A stretch of 64,000 nt of DNA from Thermanaerothrix sp034436175 (GTDB lineage: Bacteria > Chloroflexota > Anaerolineae > Anaerolineales > Anaerolineaceae). Both the position numbers and the translations under genes were made by a program. Position 1 is the stretch's first letter, and each line of letters opens with the position of its first letter. Positions 33,567 to 41,733 of the stretch are shown here, in pieces. Under the pieces are notes generated by a model. It searched no databases. It saw only the letters and a list, made by a program, of their open reading frames with translations, and was not told the origin of the DNA. The stretch is taken from NCBI GenBank assembly GCA_964427505.1, contig CAYRUO010000005.1:1-64000 (forward strand), given 5' to 3'.

Positions 33567-34903
33567 ATCCCGCGTTGAAGGCGCTCAATCCTGAACGTTA
33601 TTTGTCGGCTTTACAGCGCGCCAATCCCTTTCAGGTCTCAGGGCGGATTGTTCAAGTAGTGGGACTGACGATTGAGGCGGTGGGCATTGATTGCCAGATC
33701 GGTGAAATCTGTGAGATGCGGACACAAGGGGCCGAGCCGGTGCTGGCGGAAGTGGTTGGGTTTCGCGATGAGCGTATTCTGCTCATGCCGCTGGGAGCGA
33801 TGGATGGAATCCAGCCGGGGAGTGAGGTTTATCCGATTTCCAAATCTTTCCGCGTGCCGGTTGGGATGGCACTCTTAGGGCGCGTTCTGGATGGGCTGGG
33901 ACGTCCGATGGATGGCGGCCCGGCATTGACGCTCTCGGAGACTATGGCAACGAATCGCCCGGCGCCTAACCCAATGCAGCGGAAGCCAATCACCGAACCG
34001 CTGGTTACCGGAGTACGTGCCATTGATGGTCTTCTTACCATGGGAAAAGGACAGCGCATGGGCATCTTTGCCGGTAGCGGGGTAGGAAAGAGCACTTTGT
34101 TGGGCACACTGGCGCGCCGCGCTCGCGCGGATGTTAGTGTGATCGCTTTGGTGGGCGAGCGTGGGCGCGAAGTGCGCGAGTTTTTGGATCGCGATTTGGG
34201 GCCGGAAGGTTTACAGCGGGCGGTCGTGGTGGTCTCGACTTCCGACCAACCCGCGCTGGTGCGTCTTAAGGCGGCTTTTGTGGCTATGACGATTGCGGAA
34301 TTCTTTCGCGATCTTGGCTTGGATGTCATTTTCCTCATGGATTCGGTCACGCGCTTTGCCATGGCTCAGCGCGAGGTGGGATTGGCCATTGGTGAACCAC
34401 CGGCCAGCAAGGGGTATACTCCGTCGGTCTTTGCCCTTTTACCGCGGTTGTTGGAACGGGCTGGCTGTGGCGAGCGGGGAACGATTACAGGCTTCTTCAC
34501 GGTATTGGTCGAGGGGGATGACTTCAACGAACCGATCTGCGATGCGGTACGCGGTATTCTGGACGGTCATATCATCCTTAGCCGCGTGTTGGCAGCCCGC
34601 AATCATTATCCGGCAATTGACGTCTTGAATTCGATTAGCCGCTTGATGCCTTCGATCACCACTCCTGACCATCGCGCTTTCGCGGCTCAACTGCGCAAGC
34701 ATCTTGCGGTTTTTGAGAAAGCGCGTGATTTGATCAACATCGGGGCTTACGTGGCCGGTTCTGATCCGGAGATTGATGCCGCGATTGCGGTCATGCCGGC
34801 ACTGGAACGCTTCTTACAACAAGAAGTGGAAGAATTCACACCCTTTGAAGCGACTCTCAATCAGATGGCCGCGATGATTCAGGGGGTGAACCATGCCGCC
34901 TAA
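33563..34903 (+). CDS. fliI: Flagellum-specific export ATPase FliI
   Basis: FliI energises the type III flagellar export apparatus. The 446-residue product resembles the F1 beta subunit, with Walker A GIFAGSGVGKSTLLGTLARR near residues 169-188, Walker B LDVIFLMDSVTRFAMAQREV near residues 252-271, and the hallmark GYTPSVFALLPRLLERAGCG. It starts four bases inside fliH and ends eleven bases inside fliJ. Confidence 0.96.
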   Translation: MNPALKALNPERYLSALQRANPFQVSGRIVQVVGLTIEAVGIDCQIGEICEMRTQGAEPVLAEVVGFRDERILLMPLGAMDGIQPGSEVYPISKSFRVPVGMALLGRVLDGLGRPMDGGPALTLSETMATNRPAPNPMQRKPITEPLVTGVRAIDGLLTMGKGQRMGIFAGSGVGKSTLLGTLARRARADVSVIALVGERGREVREFLDRDLGPEGLQRAVVVVSTSDQPALVRLKAAFVAMTIAEFFRDLGLDVIFLMDSVTRFAMAQREVGLAIGEPPASKGYTPSVFALLPRLLERAGCGERGTITGFFTVLVEGDDFNEPICDAVRGILDGHIILSRVLAARNHYPAIDVLNSISRLMPSITTPDHRAFAAQLRKHLAVFEKARDLINIGAYVAGSDPEIDAAIAVMPALERFLQQEVEEFTPFEATLNQMAAMIQGVNHAA

Positions 34904-35342
34904 ATTCTCATTGCAAACGGTTTTGGACGTGCGTGAGAAACGTGTTGAGGCATTGGAAATCGAGTTGGGGCATTTGCTCCAGGAACAGCGCAAGGGCGAG
35001 GAATACTTAGCGCGTTTGCAAACACTGGAAGCCTCACTTTTCGCGCGTTTGGAGCGCCAAAAAGTTGGCGAGTTGGATCTATTCGCGCTTGAACAACTTC
35101 ATCATGAGTTGACCCTGGTGCAGGAACGAATTGAACAAGCCCGTCAAGCCCTGGACATGTGGCAGCAGCGCGTGGATGCCAAACGCCAGGAACTCATCCA
35201 GGCAAGGCAAGACGTTGAAGTTTTAGAAACCTTACGTGAGAAGGAACTCGCACGGTATCAGGAAGAAATGGCACATCTAGAGAGCCGTTTATTGGATGAC
35301 CTTTATATCAGTCGAGCCTTTCGCCGTCAGAGGGAGTGGTAA
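34893..35342 (+). CDS. fliJ: Flagellar export protein FliJ
   Basis: FliJ is the central-stalk-like coiled coil of the export ATPase ring. The 149-residue product is almost entirely a long two-helix coiled coil rich in Glu, Gln, Leu and Arg, beginning PPKFSLQTVLDVREKRVEAL, typical of FliJ. Its position right after fliI, with an 11-base overlap, supports the call more than sequence does, since FliJ diverges fast. Confidence 0.85.
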   Translation: MPPKFSLQTVLDVREKRVEALEIELGHLLQEQRKGEEYLARLQTLEASLFARLERQKVGELDLFALEQLHHELTLVQERIEQARQALDMWQQRVDAKRQELIQARQDVEVLETLREKELARYQEEMAHLESRLLDDLYISRAFRRQREW

Positions 35343-35345
35343 GCC

Positions 35346-35879
35346 ATGGACATGAGTTTTCTGAGTGCCGCTTTTGAAAGCACGCTTTATCGGTTGCTTT
35401 TTCAATTGCTAAATCAGCGCGGGGGGGCGTTGCCTTCGGAGTTCGAAGCGCTGGATATTCCAAAAGACAGACAATCGGATTCTTCGTCCCCCTTTGAGAC
35501 GCTTATTCAGCAGGCCGCCGAGCGGTATGGGGTGGATCCGGCCCTGGTACGCTCGGTGATCCGTGCTGAATCGAATTTCAACCCCAAAGCGGTCTCGCGG
35601 GCGGGCGCCATGGGGTTGATGCAATTGATGCCGGGTACGGCGCGAAGCCTGGGTGTGGCGGATCCCTTTGATCCGACGCAGAACATTGATGGTGGGGTGC
35701 GCCTTTTGCGCCGTTTATTGGATCGGTATGACGGAAATGTGGCTCTAGCCCTGGCTGCCTATAATGCTGGGCCGGGGGCGGTAGATCGTTTTCAAGGCAT
35801 TCCGCCTTACCGCGAAACCCAAGTCTATGTGGATCGTGTTCTCGATTATTACCGCCAGGAAAGCGGATGGAGGGCCTAA
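35346..35879 (+). CDS. Lytic transglycosylase (SLT domain) in the flagellar operon
   Basis: The 177-residue product has a soluble lytic transglycosylase domain from about residue 52: AAERYGVDPALVRSVIRAES with the catalytic Glu near residue 75, GAMGLMQLMPGTARSLGV, and ALALAAYNAGPGAVDRF. Such enzymes cleave peptidoglycan glycan strands. No Sec signal peptide is visible in the first 30 residues, so export through the flagellar apparatus, as for FlgJ, is a reasonable guess. It probably opens the wall for the rod. flgJ itself is absent. Lies between fliJ and flgB. Confidence 0.9.
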   Translation: MDMSFLSAAFESTLYRLLFQLLNQRGGALPSEFEALDIPKDRQSDSSSPFETLIQQAAERYGVDPALVRSVIRAESNFNPKAVSRAGAMGLMQLMPGTARSLGVADPFDPTQNIDGGVRLLRRLLDRYDGNVALALAAYNAGPGAVDRFQGIPPYRETQVYVDRVLDYYRQESGWRA

Positions 35880-35880
35880 G

Positions 35881-36288
35881 ATGACCGATAACACCATGCT
35901 GAATGATTCGACCCTAAGTATCCTGCGGATGGCGTTGGATGGGCTGTCCCTGCGGCAACAGATGATCGGTCGCAACATTGCCAATGTGGATACGCCGGGT
36001 TATCGCGCTCAGACGGTAGATTTTGAGACGGCGATTAAGCGTGCGCTCAACCAGAAGAAGGCAATCGGTCTGCAGCGCACCCGGTCTGGGCATCTAGCCG
36101 CCCCGGCCCAAAACGCTACCTTTGCCGTTGCTCAGCGTCCTGGGGGAAGCGTTCGTGCCGATCAGAATAATGTGGATATTGACGTGGAGTTGATGGATAT
36201 GACTGAGACGGCTTTGCGCTTTCAAGCGCTTAGTCAAGCGGCCAGCAAAAAATTGCTGCTGCTGAAAAATCTTGCTTCCGGGAGGTAA
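35881..36288 (+). CDS. flgB: Flagellar basal-body rod protein FlgB
   Basis: FlgB is the most proximal rod subunit. The 135-residue product contains LSILRMALDGLSLRQQMIGR followed by NIANVDTPGYRAQTVDFETA near residues 37-56, the standard FlgB motif, and ends with the conserved MTETALRFQALSQAASKKLL. ATG at 35881 follows GGAGGGCC inside the end of the transglycosylase gene. Separated from flgC by six genes, unlike the usual flgB-flgC-fliE order. Confidence 0.93.
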   Translation: MTDNTMLNDSTLSILRMALDGLSLRQQMIGRNIANVDTPGYRAQTVDFETAIKRALNQKKAIGLQRTRSGHLAAPAQNATFAVAQRPGGSVRADQNNVDIDVELMDMTETALRFQALSQAASKKLLLLKNLASGR

Positions 36289-36291
36289 CCT

Positions 36292-37467
36292 ATGAACCCT
36301 GATGTGTTGTTGGGGCTTCAAATGAATGCCCCGCCCAACGAAACCGCACCAAACTTCACCGCCAGTAGCACAGAGAGGGAGGTCGCAGAGGGGGCCAAAG
36401 AATCGCGGTCATCCTTTCGATCCTTACTGGCAAAACGATGTCATCAGGCCGATCTGGCCTCGGATGATCCGCCGAATGAGCAGATAAGCGGGGATGGGAC
36501 ATCTCTTCCGACCTCGACCCATTCCTCGGTGTTATCCGAGATGAATAAGGTTGAGGGAGGTGCTATTGCCTCGCTGATGCCTGCTTTGCCAGTGCTTATT
36601 GACTGGGGAGCGCTTAACGTGTCATCCCAGTGGTCGGCCTCGACTCTTCTTGGGGATGAAAGTGAGGGTTGGCTTCAGAATCTGCCCATGGTTGACCTGG
36701 AACAGGGCAATGTAGGCAAGGCGCTCAATGTTCTTCAAGACGCATCTGTCCCTCAGCAGTCGGCTTCTGCTGGAACGGCCAATAACTTCGCTACCGCGGT
36801 GGCGCAAGCCGTGACTCAGGACGAAGGGAGCGACCCCAAAGCCTTGAAGGAATTCACGTTAGTCCCTTCTAAGGTGCAGTTTTCCCCTCAACCCGGAATA
36901 GAGGGTATACCAGAGGAAAGCAACCGACTGCAACAAGAGATCGAGATTCCGGAGAGCGTGACGGTTTCAGCCCAAATCAGGTCAGCCAGCCCAGGTGAGT
37001 TGGCGACCTTTACGCAGTATGTAATGGGTGCCGCAAAAACCAGAGCCGTAGCGACTGCGAATCAACTGCTGCCTCAGACCGTCCGAGCGGTGGAGATGAT
37101 GGTGCGGTTGGATCAGTCGAATCTACACCTACAACTTTATCCCGAATCGTTAGGGCGTATTGAGATCCGTATCGCACATGGGACGGAAGGCACCCATGTC
37201 TGGTTGGTAGCCGATCAGCCCCAAACCGAGCGTATGTTACAGGCGGGCTTGAGTGATCTACGCCAATCCCTGACCCATGCCGGAATCCAATTAGCCGATG
37301 TTGCGGTAGGGGGGCAAAATGCCCATGCCAATCTTTTCCGTCAGCCGCAAGGCAGTCCGGCGCGGTTACAGGTGCCGTTGGATGTCATCTCTCCCGAGAT
37401 AAGTGCCGAAGGTCAGGCGTATCCCCGAATCGGCGTGTCTGATTCCTACGTGGACTACCGCATTTGA
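36292..37467 (+). CDS. fliK: Flagellar hook-length control protein FliK
   Basis: FliK is the secreted ruler that stops hook growth and switches the substrate specificity of FlhB. The 391-residue product has a long low-complexity, non-conserved N-terminal part and the C-terminal Flg_hook domain: MMVRLDQSNLHLQLYPESLG near residues 267-286, GTHVWLVADQPQTERMLQAG. Its place ahead of flgD and flgE supports the call. The N-terminal two thirds is too variable to compare by eye. Confidence 0.85.
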   Translation: MNPDVLLGLQMNAPPNETAPNFTASSTEREVAEGAKESRSSFRSLLAKRCHQADLASDDPPNEQISGDGTSLPTSTHSSVLSEMNKVEGGAIASLMPALPVLIDWGALNVSSQWSASTLLGDESEGWLQNLPMVDLEQGNVGKALNVLQDASVPQQSASAGTANNFATAVAQAVTQDEGSDPKALKEFTLVPSKVQFSPQPGIEGIPEESNRLQQEIEIPESVTVSAQIRSASPGELATFTQYVMGAAKTRAVATANQLLPQTVRAVEMMVRLDQSNLHLQLYPESLGRIEIRIAHGTEGTHVWLVADQPQTERMLQAGLSDLRQSLTHAGIQLADVAVGGQNAHANLFRQPQGSPARLQVPLDVISPEISAEGQAYPRIGVSDSYVDYRI

Positions 37468-37477
37468 GGAGGTAGAG

Positions 37478-37924
37478 ATGTCAACCATTGGTTCAGTGAT
37501 GAGTCCGTCTCAGGCTAACACCGGCAATGTCCCCATAAATTCCCTGGGTGGTCTTTCAGCCGATGATTTTGTCACCCTGCTCATGGCTCAGTTGCGGAAT
37601 CAGAATCCTCTGGAGCCTCTTCAGGATAAAGATTTGATGGCACAGTTTGCTCAACTGAACTCACTGGAGACCCTTAAGCAAATCAAAGAGGATATGGAAG
37701 CGTTGCTTCAGGTCAATTTGTCTAACCTGGCTTCTTCGCTGATCGGAAAGCAGGTGACCACGACCGGGGCTGAGGGGCAGGTTATCCAGGGAACAGTTCA
37801 AGGATATGAAATCCGCGGCGGAGTGTATTACGTCCAAGTCGGTGAGATGTGGTTACCGCTTCGAGAAATCACTCAGGTATCCGAGGGAGGTAGCAATGGC
37901 CCTCTTCACCAGGCCAATCTCTGA
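37478..37924 (+). CDS. flgD: Flagellar hook assembly scaffold FlgD
   Basis: FlgD is the transient cap for hook assembly. The 148-residue product contains LSADDFVTLLMAQLRNQNPL followed by EPLQDKDLMAQFAQLNSLET near residues 24-63, the conserved FlgD N-domain; the C-terminal part is a short Tudor-like segment only, as in Firmicutes. ATG at 37478 follows TTGAGGAGG. It overlaps the next gene by 29 bases. Confidence 0.92.
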   Translation: MSTIGSVMSPSQANTGNVPINSLGGLSADDFVTLLMAQLRNQNPLEPLQDKDLMAQFAQLNSLETLKQIKEDMEALLQVNLSNLASSLIGKQVTTTGAEGQVIQGTVQGYEIRGGVYYVQVGEMWLPLREITQVSEGGSNGPLHQANL

Positions 37925-38318
37925 GTCATCCCCTCAACCGACAGCCTCTTCTTCGACTTCCACGGTGGTATCAAAGCCTCAGGAGGATTTTGCGACCTAC
38001 TTGGCGCTTGCCCAAACCCAGAATCTGCGGTTCTCGAATCATGCACAAAAGCGGTTGCAAAGTCGTCAGATTGATTTGAACGCCGAGGATCTGGTGCGTC
38101 TCTCGCAGGCGGTGGACAAAGCCGCACAACGCGGTGGCCGGGAATCGCTGGTGCTGGTAGATGATCTGGCCTTCCTGGTTAATGTGCGTGATCGTGTCGT
38201 CATCACCGCGATTGATCCTGAACACCGTGGAGAGGGTGTCTTTACCCAAGTGGATAGTGTTGTCTTTGCCGCTCCGTATGCCTCACAGACAAAGAGCACT
38301 GTGGAAAGAAAGGCTTAA
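37896..38318 (+). CDS. Small flagellar operon protein (TIGR02530-like)
   Basis: The 140-residue product has an unconserved N-terminal 40 residues and then LRFSNHAQKRLQSRQIDLNA near residues 52-71 and LVLVDDLAFLVNVRDRVVIT near residues 96-115, the pattern of the small flagellar operon protein found between flgD and flgE in Firmicutes and relatives. Its function is unknown; a link to hook assembly is inferred from position. ATG at 37896 follows GGAGG, inside the end of flgD. Confidence 0.8.
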   Translation: MALFTRPISESSPQPTASSSTSTVVSKPQEDFATYLALAQTQNLRFSNHAQKRLQSRQIDLNAEDLVRLSQAVDKAAQRGGRESLVLVDDLAFLVNVRDRVVITAIDPEHRGEGVFTQVDSVVFAAPYASQTKSTVERKA

Positions 38319-38398
38319 CATAACAACAGGCTGGCCCTCTTGGAGGAGGCCTGTGAACATGATCTATATACACTGCAAACAGAAAGGAGAATCTAACC

Positions 38399-39625
38399 AT
38401 GTTACGCTCAATGTTCACAGCCATCAGTGCCCTAAACGCCAATCAGGCGTTTCTGGATGTGGTTGCAGATAATTTGGCCAATGCTAATACCCCTGGCTTC
38501 AAGGCGAGTAAGGTACTCTTTCAAGACCAGTTTTCGCAGTTGCTGTCGCCGGGCTCGGCGCCCACAAACGAATTGGGTGGGATTAACCCGACTCAAATCG
38601 GCTTGGGAATTAAGGTTGGCTATATCACCCCGATTTTCTCACAGGGGATGCTCCAGGCGACCGGGCGTAACTCGGATTTAGCATTGCAAGGAGATGGTTT
38701 CTTTATCTACCGCAAAGGGGGCGAACTGTTTTACTCGCGCGAGGCTTCTTTGCATATTGACGCCCAGGGCTATCTGGTCAACAGTTCCACCGGGCAACGC
38801 ATCCAGGGTTGGCAGAATCCCATCGGTAGCCAGGGCCCCATCAACACCAATAATCCGATCGGAGATCTTGCTGTGCCGCTGGATTTGACATTGGCCAAGG
38901 CGACCTCGAGCATGATCATTGGCGGCAACTTGAGTTCGGATTTGGCGATTGGTGAAAGTTATCCGGTGACCTTAGGGGTCTATGACTCGTTGGGACAGTC
39001 GCACAGCCTTACCTTAACATTTACCCGTACGGGGGATAACACTTGGTCGTGGCAGGTGAGCAGCCCGGCCACAGCCCAAGGCAGTGGGACGTTAACGTTT
39101 GACACCAATGGGAACGTCACCAATTCGCAAGTGCAAACAAATATCCGCATTCCGGGCACCAATGGCGCCGCGGATGTAGTCATCACCAATTTGGATATGT
39201 CCCAGGTGACGATGCTCGCCACAGAGAGCAGCATCGCCGTGACCAGTCAGGACGGCCTGGCGGCGGGAAATGTGACCGACGTTAGCATTGAACCCAATTC
39301 GGGACGCATCCACGTGCTGTTCTCGAATGGCCTCAAGCAGTTGATTGGCCAATTGGCCATTGCCAAGTTTACCAACCCTTCCGGTTTGATTCGTGATGGC
39401 CAAAACCTGTACCGCGCGGGTTTGAATTCCGGCGAGCCCAATATCGGCACAGCAGGTTCTGGAGGGCGCGGGGTTATTGCTTCGGGTTACCTTGAGGCCT
39501 CGAACGTGGATATGGCGACAGAGTTCACCAACCTGATCATAGCCCAGCGCGGTTTTCAGGCTTCTTCCCGTCTGATCACGGCTTCAGATGAAATTCTGGC
39601 GGAGTTGGTCAATCTGAAACGCTAA
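38399..39625 (+). CDS. flgE: Flagellar hook protein FlgE
   Basis: FlgE polymerises into the hook. The 408-residue product begins MLRSMFTAISALNANQAFLD with ADNLANANTPGFKASKVLFQ, has the central FlgE D2 part (SSDLAIGESYPVTLGVYDSL; GQSHSLTLTFTRTGDNTWSW), and ends with SGYLEASNVDMATEFTNLII and RLITASDEILAELVNLKR. An 80-base gap precedes it, with AAAGGAG as ribosome binding site. A strong hairpin follows the stop. Confidence 0.95.
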   Translation: MLRSMFTAISALNANQAFLDVVADNLANANTPGFKASKVLFQDQFSQLLSPGSAPTNELGGINPTQIGLGIKVGYITPIFSQGMLQATGRNSDLALQGDGFFIYRKGGELFYSREASLHIDAQGYLVNSSTGQRIQGWQNPIGSQGPINTNNPIGDLAVPLDLTLAKATSSMIIGGNLSSDLAIGESYPVTLGVYDSLGQSHSLTLTFTRTGDNTWSWQVSSPATAQGSGTLTFDTNGNVTNSQVQTNIRIPGTNGAADVVITNLDMSQVTMLATESSIAVTSQDGLAAGNVTDVSIEPNSGRIHVLFSNGLKQLIGQLAIAKFTNPSGLIRDGQNLYRAGLNSGEPNIGTAGSGGRGVIASGYLEASNVDMATEFTNLIIAQRGFQASSRLITASDEILAELVNLKR

Positions 39626-39635
39626 TCCTTTGGTT

Positions 39636-39672
39636 GGGGTAGCCTACCATAACATGTAGGCTACCCCTTCTC
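39636..39672 (+). terminator. Stem-loop after flgE
   Basis: A perfect 12-pair stem GGGGTAGCCTAC/GTAGGCTACCCC (39636-39647 with 39656-39667) with an eight-base loop, followed by TTCTC. It is in the 59-base gap behind flgE. The T-run is short, so read-through into the next two genes is likely. Confidence 0.65.
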
Positions 39673-39684
39673 GGTTGGTTGCGG

Positions 39685-41046
39685 ATGAACGTTAGCGGTC
39701 CCCTTCCCACTTCCCCTTTGCCCCGTCCGGATGAGAACGCCGGTTTAATGTTGCGCTTGAATCAGCGCTTCAATGCCGAAGTGCTTCAGGTATCGGGGCA
39801 AACAGTTGTGCTTTCGGTACAAGGGGTGCGGGTGGTGGCACGCTTGGTTTCACCGGAGCAGAGCCTGGCCTTAATGAGTCAACGCCAGGCTCAATTTGTC
39901 GTGCGTGATGTTACGCCGAATACAGTGTTCATTCAATATTTAGGAAGCGAAGATGGGCTGACCGAGGCAATAACTCAGCAGCCTAACGCAGTTGTTGCAT
40001 TGTTAGAGGGAGCCGGATTGCCGGCTACGCCTATTAACCAAGAGGTTGTGCGCCTGTTACTGGCGCGCGGAGTTTCGGTAACTCCGGAGGTGCTTCATCT
40101 CTTAACCCAATTGCGTTCTCAAGGGATCTCAGGACGACGCTTGGAGCGCATTTTGGATCTTTTGCTTCAGGGTGTGCCGTTATCTGCTTCGGTTTTGCCT
40201 TTTGTGGGGGATGAAGCGCTGCCGGCGATGGGTTTATGGGCTGCCCTGCGCCAAGGATTGCAAAGGTGGTTGAGCCAAGAGAATCTGGATGAGACGATTC
40301 GTTCCATGGCTTACCATTTGCTGAATCAGATGGAAGGCTTTCAGGTGAACGATAAGGGAGGGGATGAGGTTGGTCTAGTGCAGCGTTTGGCAAACTGGGT
40401 ACGTTGGTTTGGTCGTTCCCTAGAGCATGTGCTCGGCGAGGTGGCGCAGGCGCCATCATTGGAACTAGATCAGGCTTTAGATGATAGCCTGGTGGGATGG
40501 TTGTTACGTTTCCAGAAGGTCGCCGGAGAAGCATTACCCGCCGACCTACGCGATGTTTTGGATCGTTTGATCATCCAGGTTCGCTATGAGCATTTGCTAA
40601 ACTCCCCCACTTACATTACGGCTGATGGGAACGGGTGGATTTCGCTTTCATTTCCATTCGTTTTCTTACCATCGGGAGAAAGACCGTCTGAATGGCAAAT
40701 GGCGCATTTGCGGGTGGCCACGCGGGAGTCTGCTCAAGGACGCGCCGTAGATCCAGCATATACGCGCTTGATCCTTGAAGTCATGTTAACCTCTTCGATA
40801 GGGGTGCGCGTGGACCTCTCGATTGTGCAACGATCAGTGGGTGCACGGGTTGAGGTTTCGTTGTCGGATCTGGTGGCTGGGGCGGAGGCGGAATTGCCCG
40901 CTTTACACAAGCAATTAGAAGCCCTGGGATATACCCTACAGCGGGCTGAAGTGCATTTGTTCTCTCTACCCCACACCATAGATTCGTCATCTTTTCCGAT
41001 GGCCTTCCCATTTCACTCAGAGGCGCCGTTCGAAGTGGAGGCGTAG
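39685..41046 (+). CDS. FliK-like/YlqG-like protein of unknown function
   Basis: The 453-residue product has no motif I can name with confidence. It is hydrophilic to moderately hydrophobic without membrane segments, with a helical middle (LLLARGVSVTPEVLHLLTQL near residues 124-143) and a C-terminal part (MLTSSIGVRVDLSIVQRSVG; LHKQLEALGYTLQRAEVHLF near residues 413-432) whose layout recalls the FliK C-terminal domain. In Bacillus subtilis the gene before the small FlhB-like ylqH is ylqG, also FliK-like; here too the next gene is an FlhB-like domain, five bases on. A second hook-length or substrate-switch factor is therefore plausible but not shown. ATG at 39685 lacks a good binding site. Confidence 0.6.
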   Translation: MNVSGPLPTSPLPRPDENAGLMLRLNQRFNAEVLQVSGQTVVLSVQGVRVVARLVSPEQSLALMSQRQAQFVVRDVTPNTVFIQYLGSEDGLTEAITQQPNAVVALLEGAGLPATPINQEVVRLLLARGVSVTPEVLHLLTQLRSQGISGRRLERILDLLLQGVPLSASVLPFVGDEALPAMGLWAALRQGLQRWLSQENLDETIRSMAYHLLNQMEGFQVNDKGGDEVGLVQRLANWVRWFGRSLEHVLGEVAQAPSLELDQALDDSLVGWLLRFQKVAGEALPADLRDVLDRLIIQVRYEHLLNSPTYITADGNGWISLSFPFVFLPSGERPSEWQMAHLRVATRESAQGRAVDPAYTRLILEVMLTSSIGVRVDLSIVQRSVGARVEVSLSDLVAGAEAELPALHKQLEALGYTLQRAEVHLFSLPHTIDSSSFPMAFPFHSEAPFEVEA

Positions 41047-41050
41047 CAGA

Positions 41051-41383
41051 ATGTCCATTTATCGGATTTGGCTGGATGAAAAAGGTCGTACAAGGAAGGC
41101 ATCGGGCCAAACTGTGGCTGCTGCGTTGGGCTATGATCCTGAGCAAGAAGCGGCGCCGCGGGTGCTGGCTGCCGGTAAGGGGGTGGTGGCAGAGAAAATC
41201 ATCGCTCTGGCACGAGAAAACCAGATTCCAATCGTTGAGGATGAAACCCTCTCCCAAGCCCTGGCCATGGTGGACATTGGTGCCATGATCCCGGTGGAAC
41301 TTTATGCCGTTGTGGCTGAGGTTTTGGCCTATATCTATCGGTTGCGAGGCTATTTACCCCCGGGCCTTCGAACGCGTGAATAG
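41051..41383 (+). CDS. Free FlhB C-terminal domain homologue (FhlB/YlqH type)
   Basis: The 110-residue product matches the cytoplasmic C-terminal domain of FlhB without its membrane part: AAALGYDPEQEAAPRVLAAG near residues 23-42, AEKIIALARENQIPIVEDET near residues 47-66, PVELYAVVAEVLAYIYRLRG near residues 80-99. The autocleavage motif NPTH is absent. Such stand-alone domains can replace the cleaved FlhB C-terminal fragment in other bacteria. Full-length flhB is also present in this locus. It converges with csrA, 25 bases apart. Confidence 0.88.
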   Translation: MSIYRIWLDEKGRTRKASGQTVAAALGYDPEQEAAPRVLAAGKGVVAEKIIALARENQIPIVEDETLSQALAMVDIGAMIPVELYAVVAEVLAYIYRLRGYLPPGLRTRE

Positions 41384-41398
41384 AGATGGTGCCCCATA

Positions 41399-41419
41399 AA
41401 GAGATTGTTCAAATCTCTT
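41399..41419. terminator. Weak two-way hairpin between the convergent flagellar blocks
   Basis: AAGAGATT/AATCTCTT (eight pairs, loop GTTCA) spans the csrA stop codon between two convergent genes. It is AT-rich and lacks a clean T-run, so termination is uncertain; on the minus strand TTTATGG follows. Confidence 0.3.
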
Positions 41420-41705
41420 CCGAAGCGGTTGAGGCATCGGAAGAGGAGGTGTCCTCAAACGCATCTAACTCTACCAGCAAGCGGCGCAGGGCTTCGATCG
41501 TTTGAGGTGAAGGCGACTTGGCCAATTCGCTGGCCAGTTGTTCCTGTTCGCGAATCGCGTCGTATAGTTCCTTGCGCAAGATGGGGATTTCGCGTGGGGC
41601 TTCAATGCCGAGTTTGACCTTATCCCCTTCAATGCTTAGAATGGTGATCACAATATTTTCTCCGATCACCACGCTCTCATCTGTTTTACGGGTCAGGACA
41701 AGCAT
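41409..41705 (-). CDS. csrA: Carbon storage regulator CsrA with extended C-terminus
   Basis: CsrA is a dimeric RNA-binding translational regulator that binds GGA in hairpin loops. The product starts MLVLTRKTDESVVIGENIVI and has the RNA-contacting Leu4 and Arg44 (PILRKELYDAI). At 98 residues it is longer than the usual 60-75; the extra C-terminal part contains a helix (TIEALRRLLVELDAFED) and an acidic Ser/Thr tail. In Bacillus the C-terminal extension is where FliW binds, but no fliW is in the window. ATG at 41705 chosen because MLVLTRK is invariant. It ends the flgM-flgN-flgK-flgL unit. A likely target is the fliC leader. Confidence 0.92.
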   Translation of the reverse strand: MLVLTRKTDESVVIGENIVITILSIEGDKVKLGIEAPREIPILRKELYDAIREQEQLASELAKSPSPQTIEALRRLLVELDAFEDTSSSDASTASEEI

Positions 41706-41733
41706 TGGCTTTCTCGAAGAGTGAATTTTCCGA

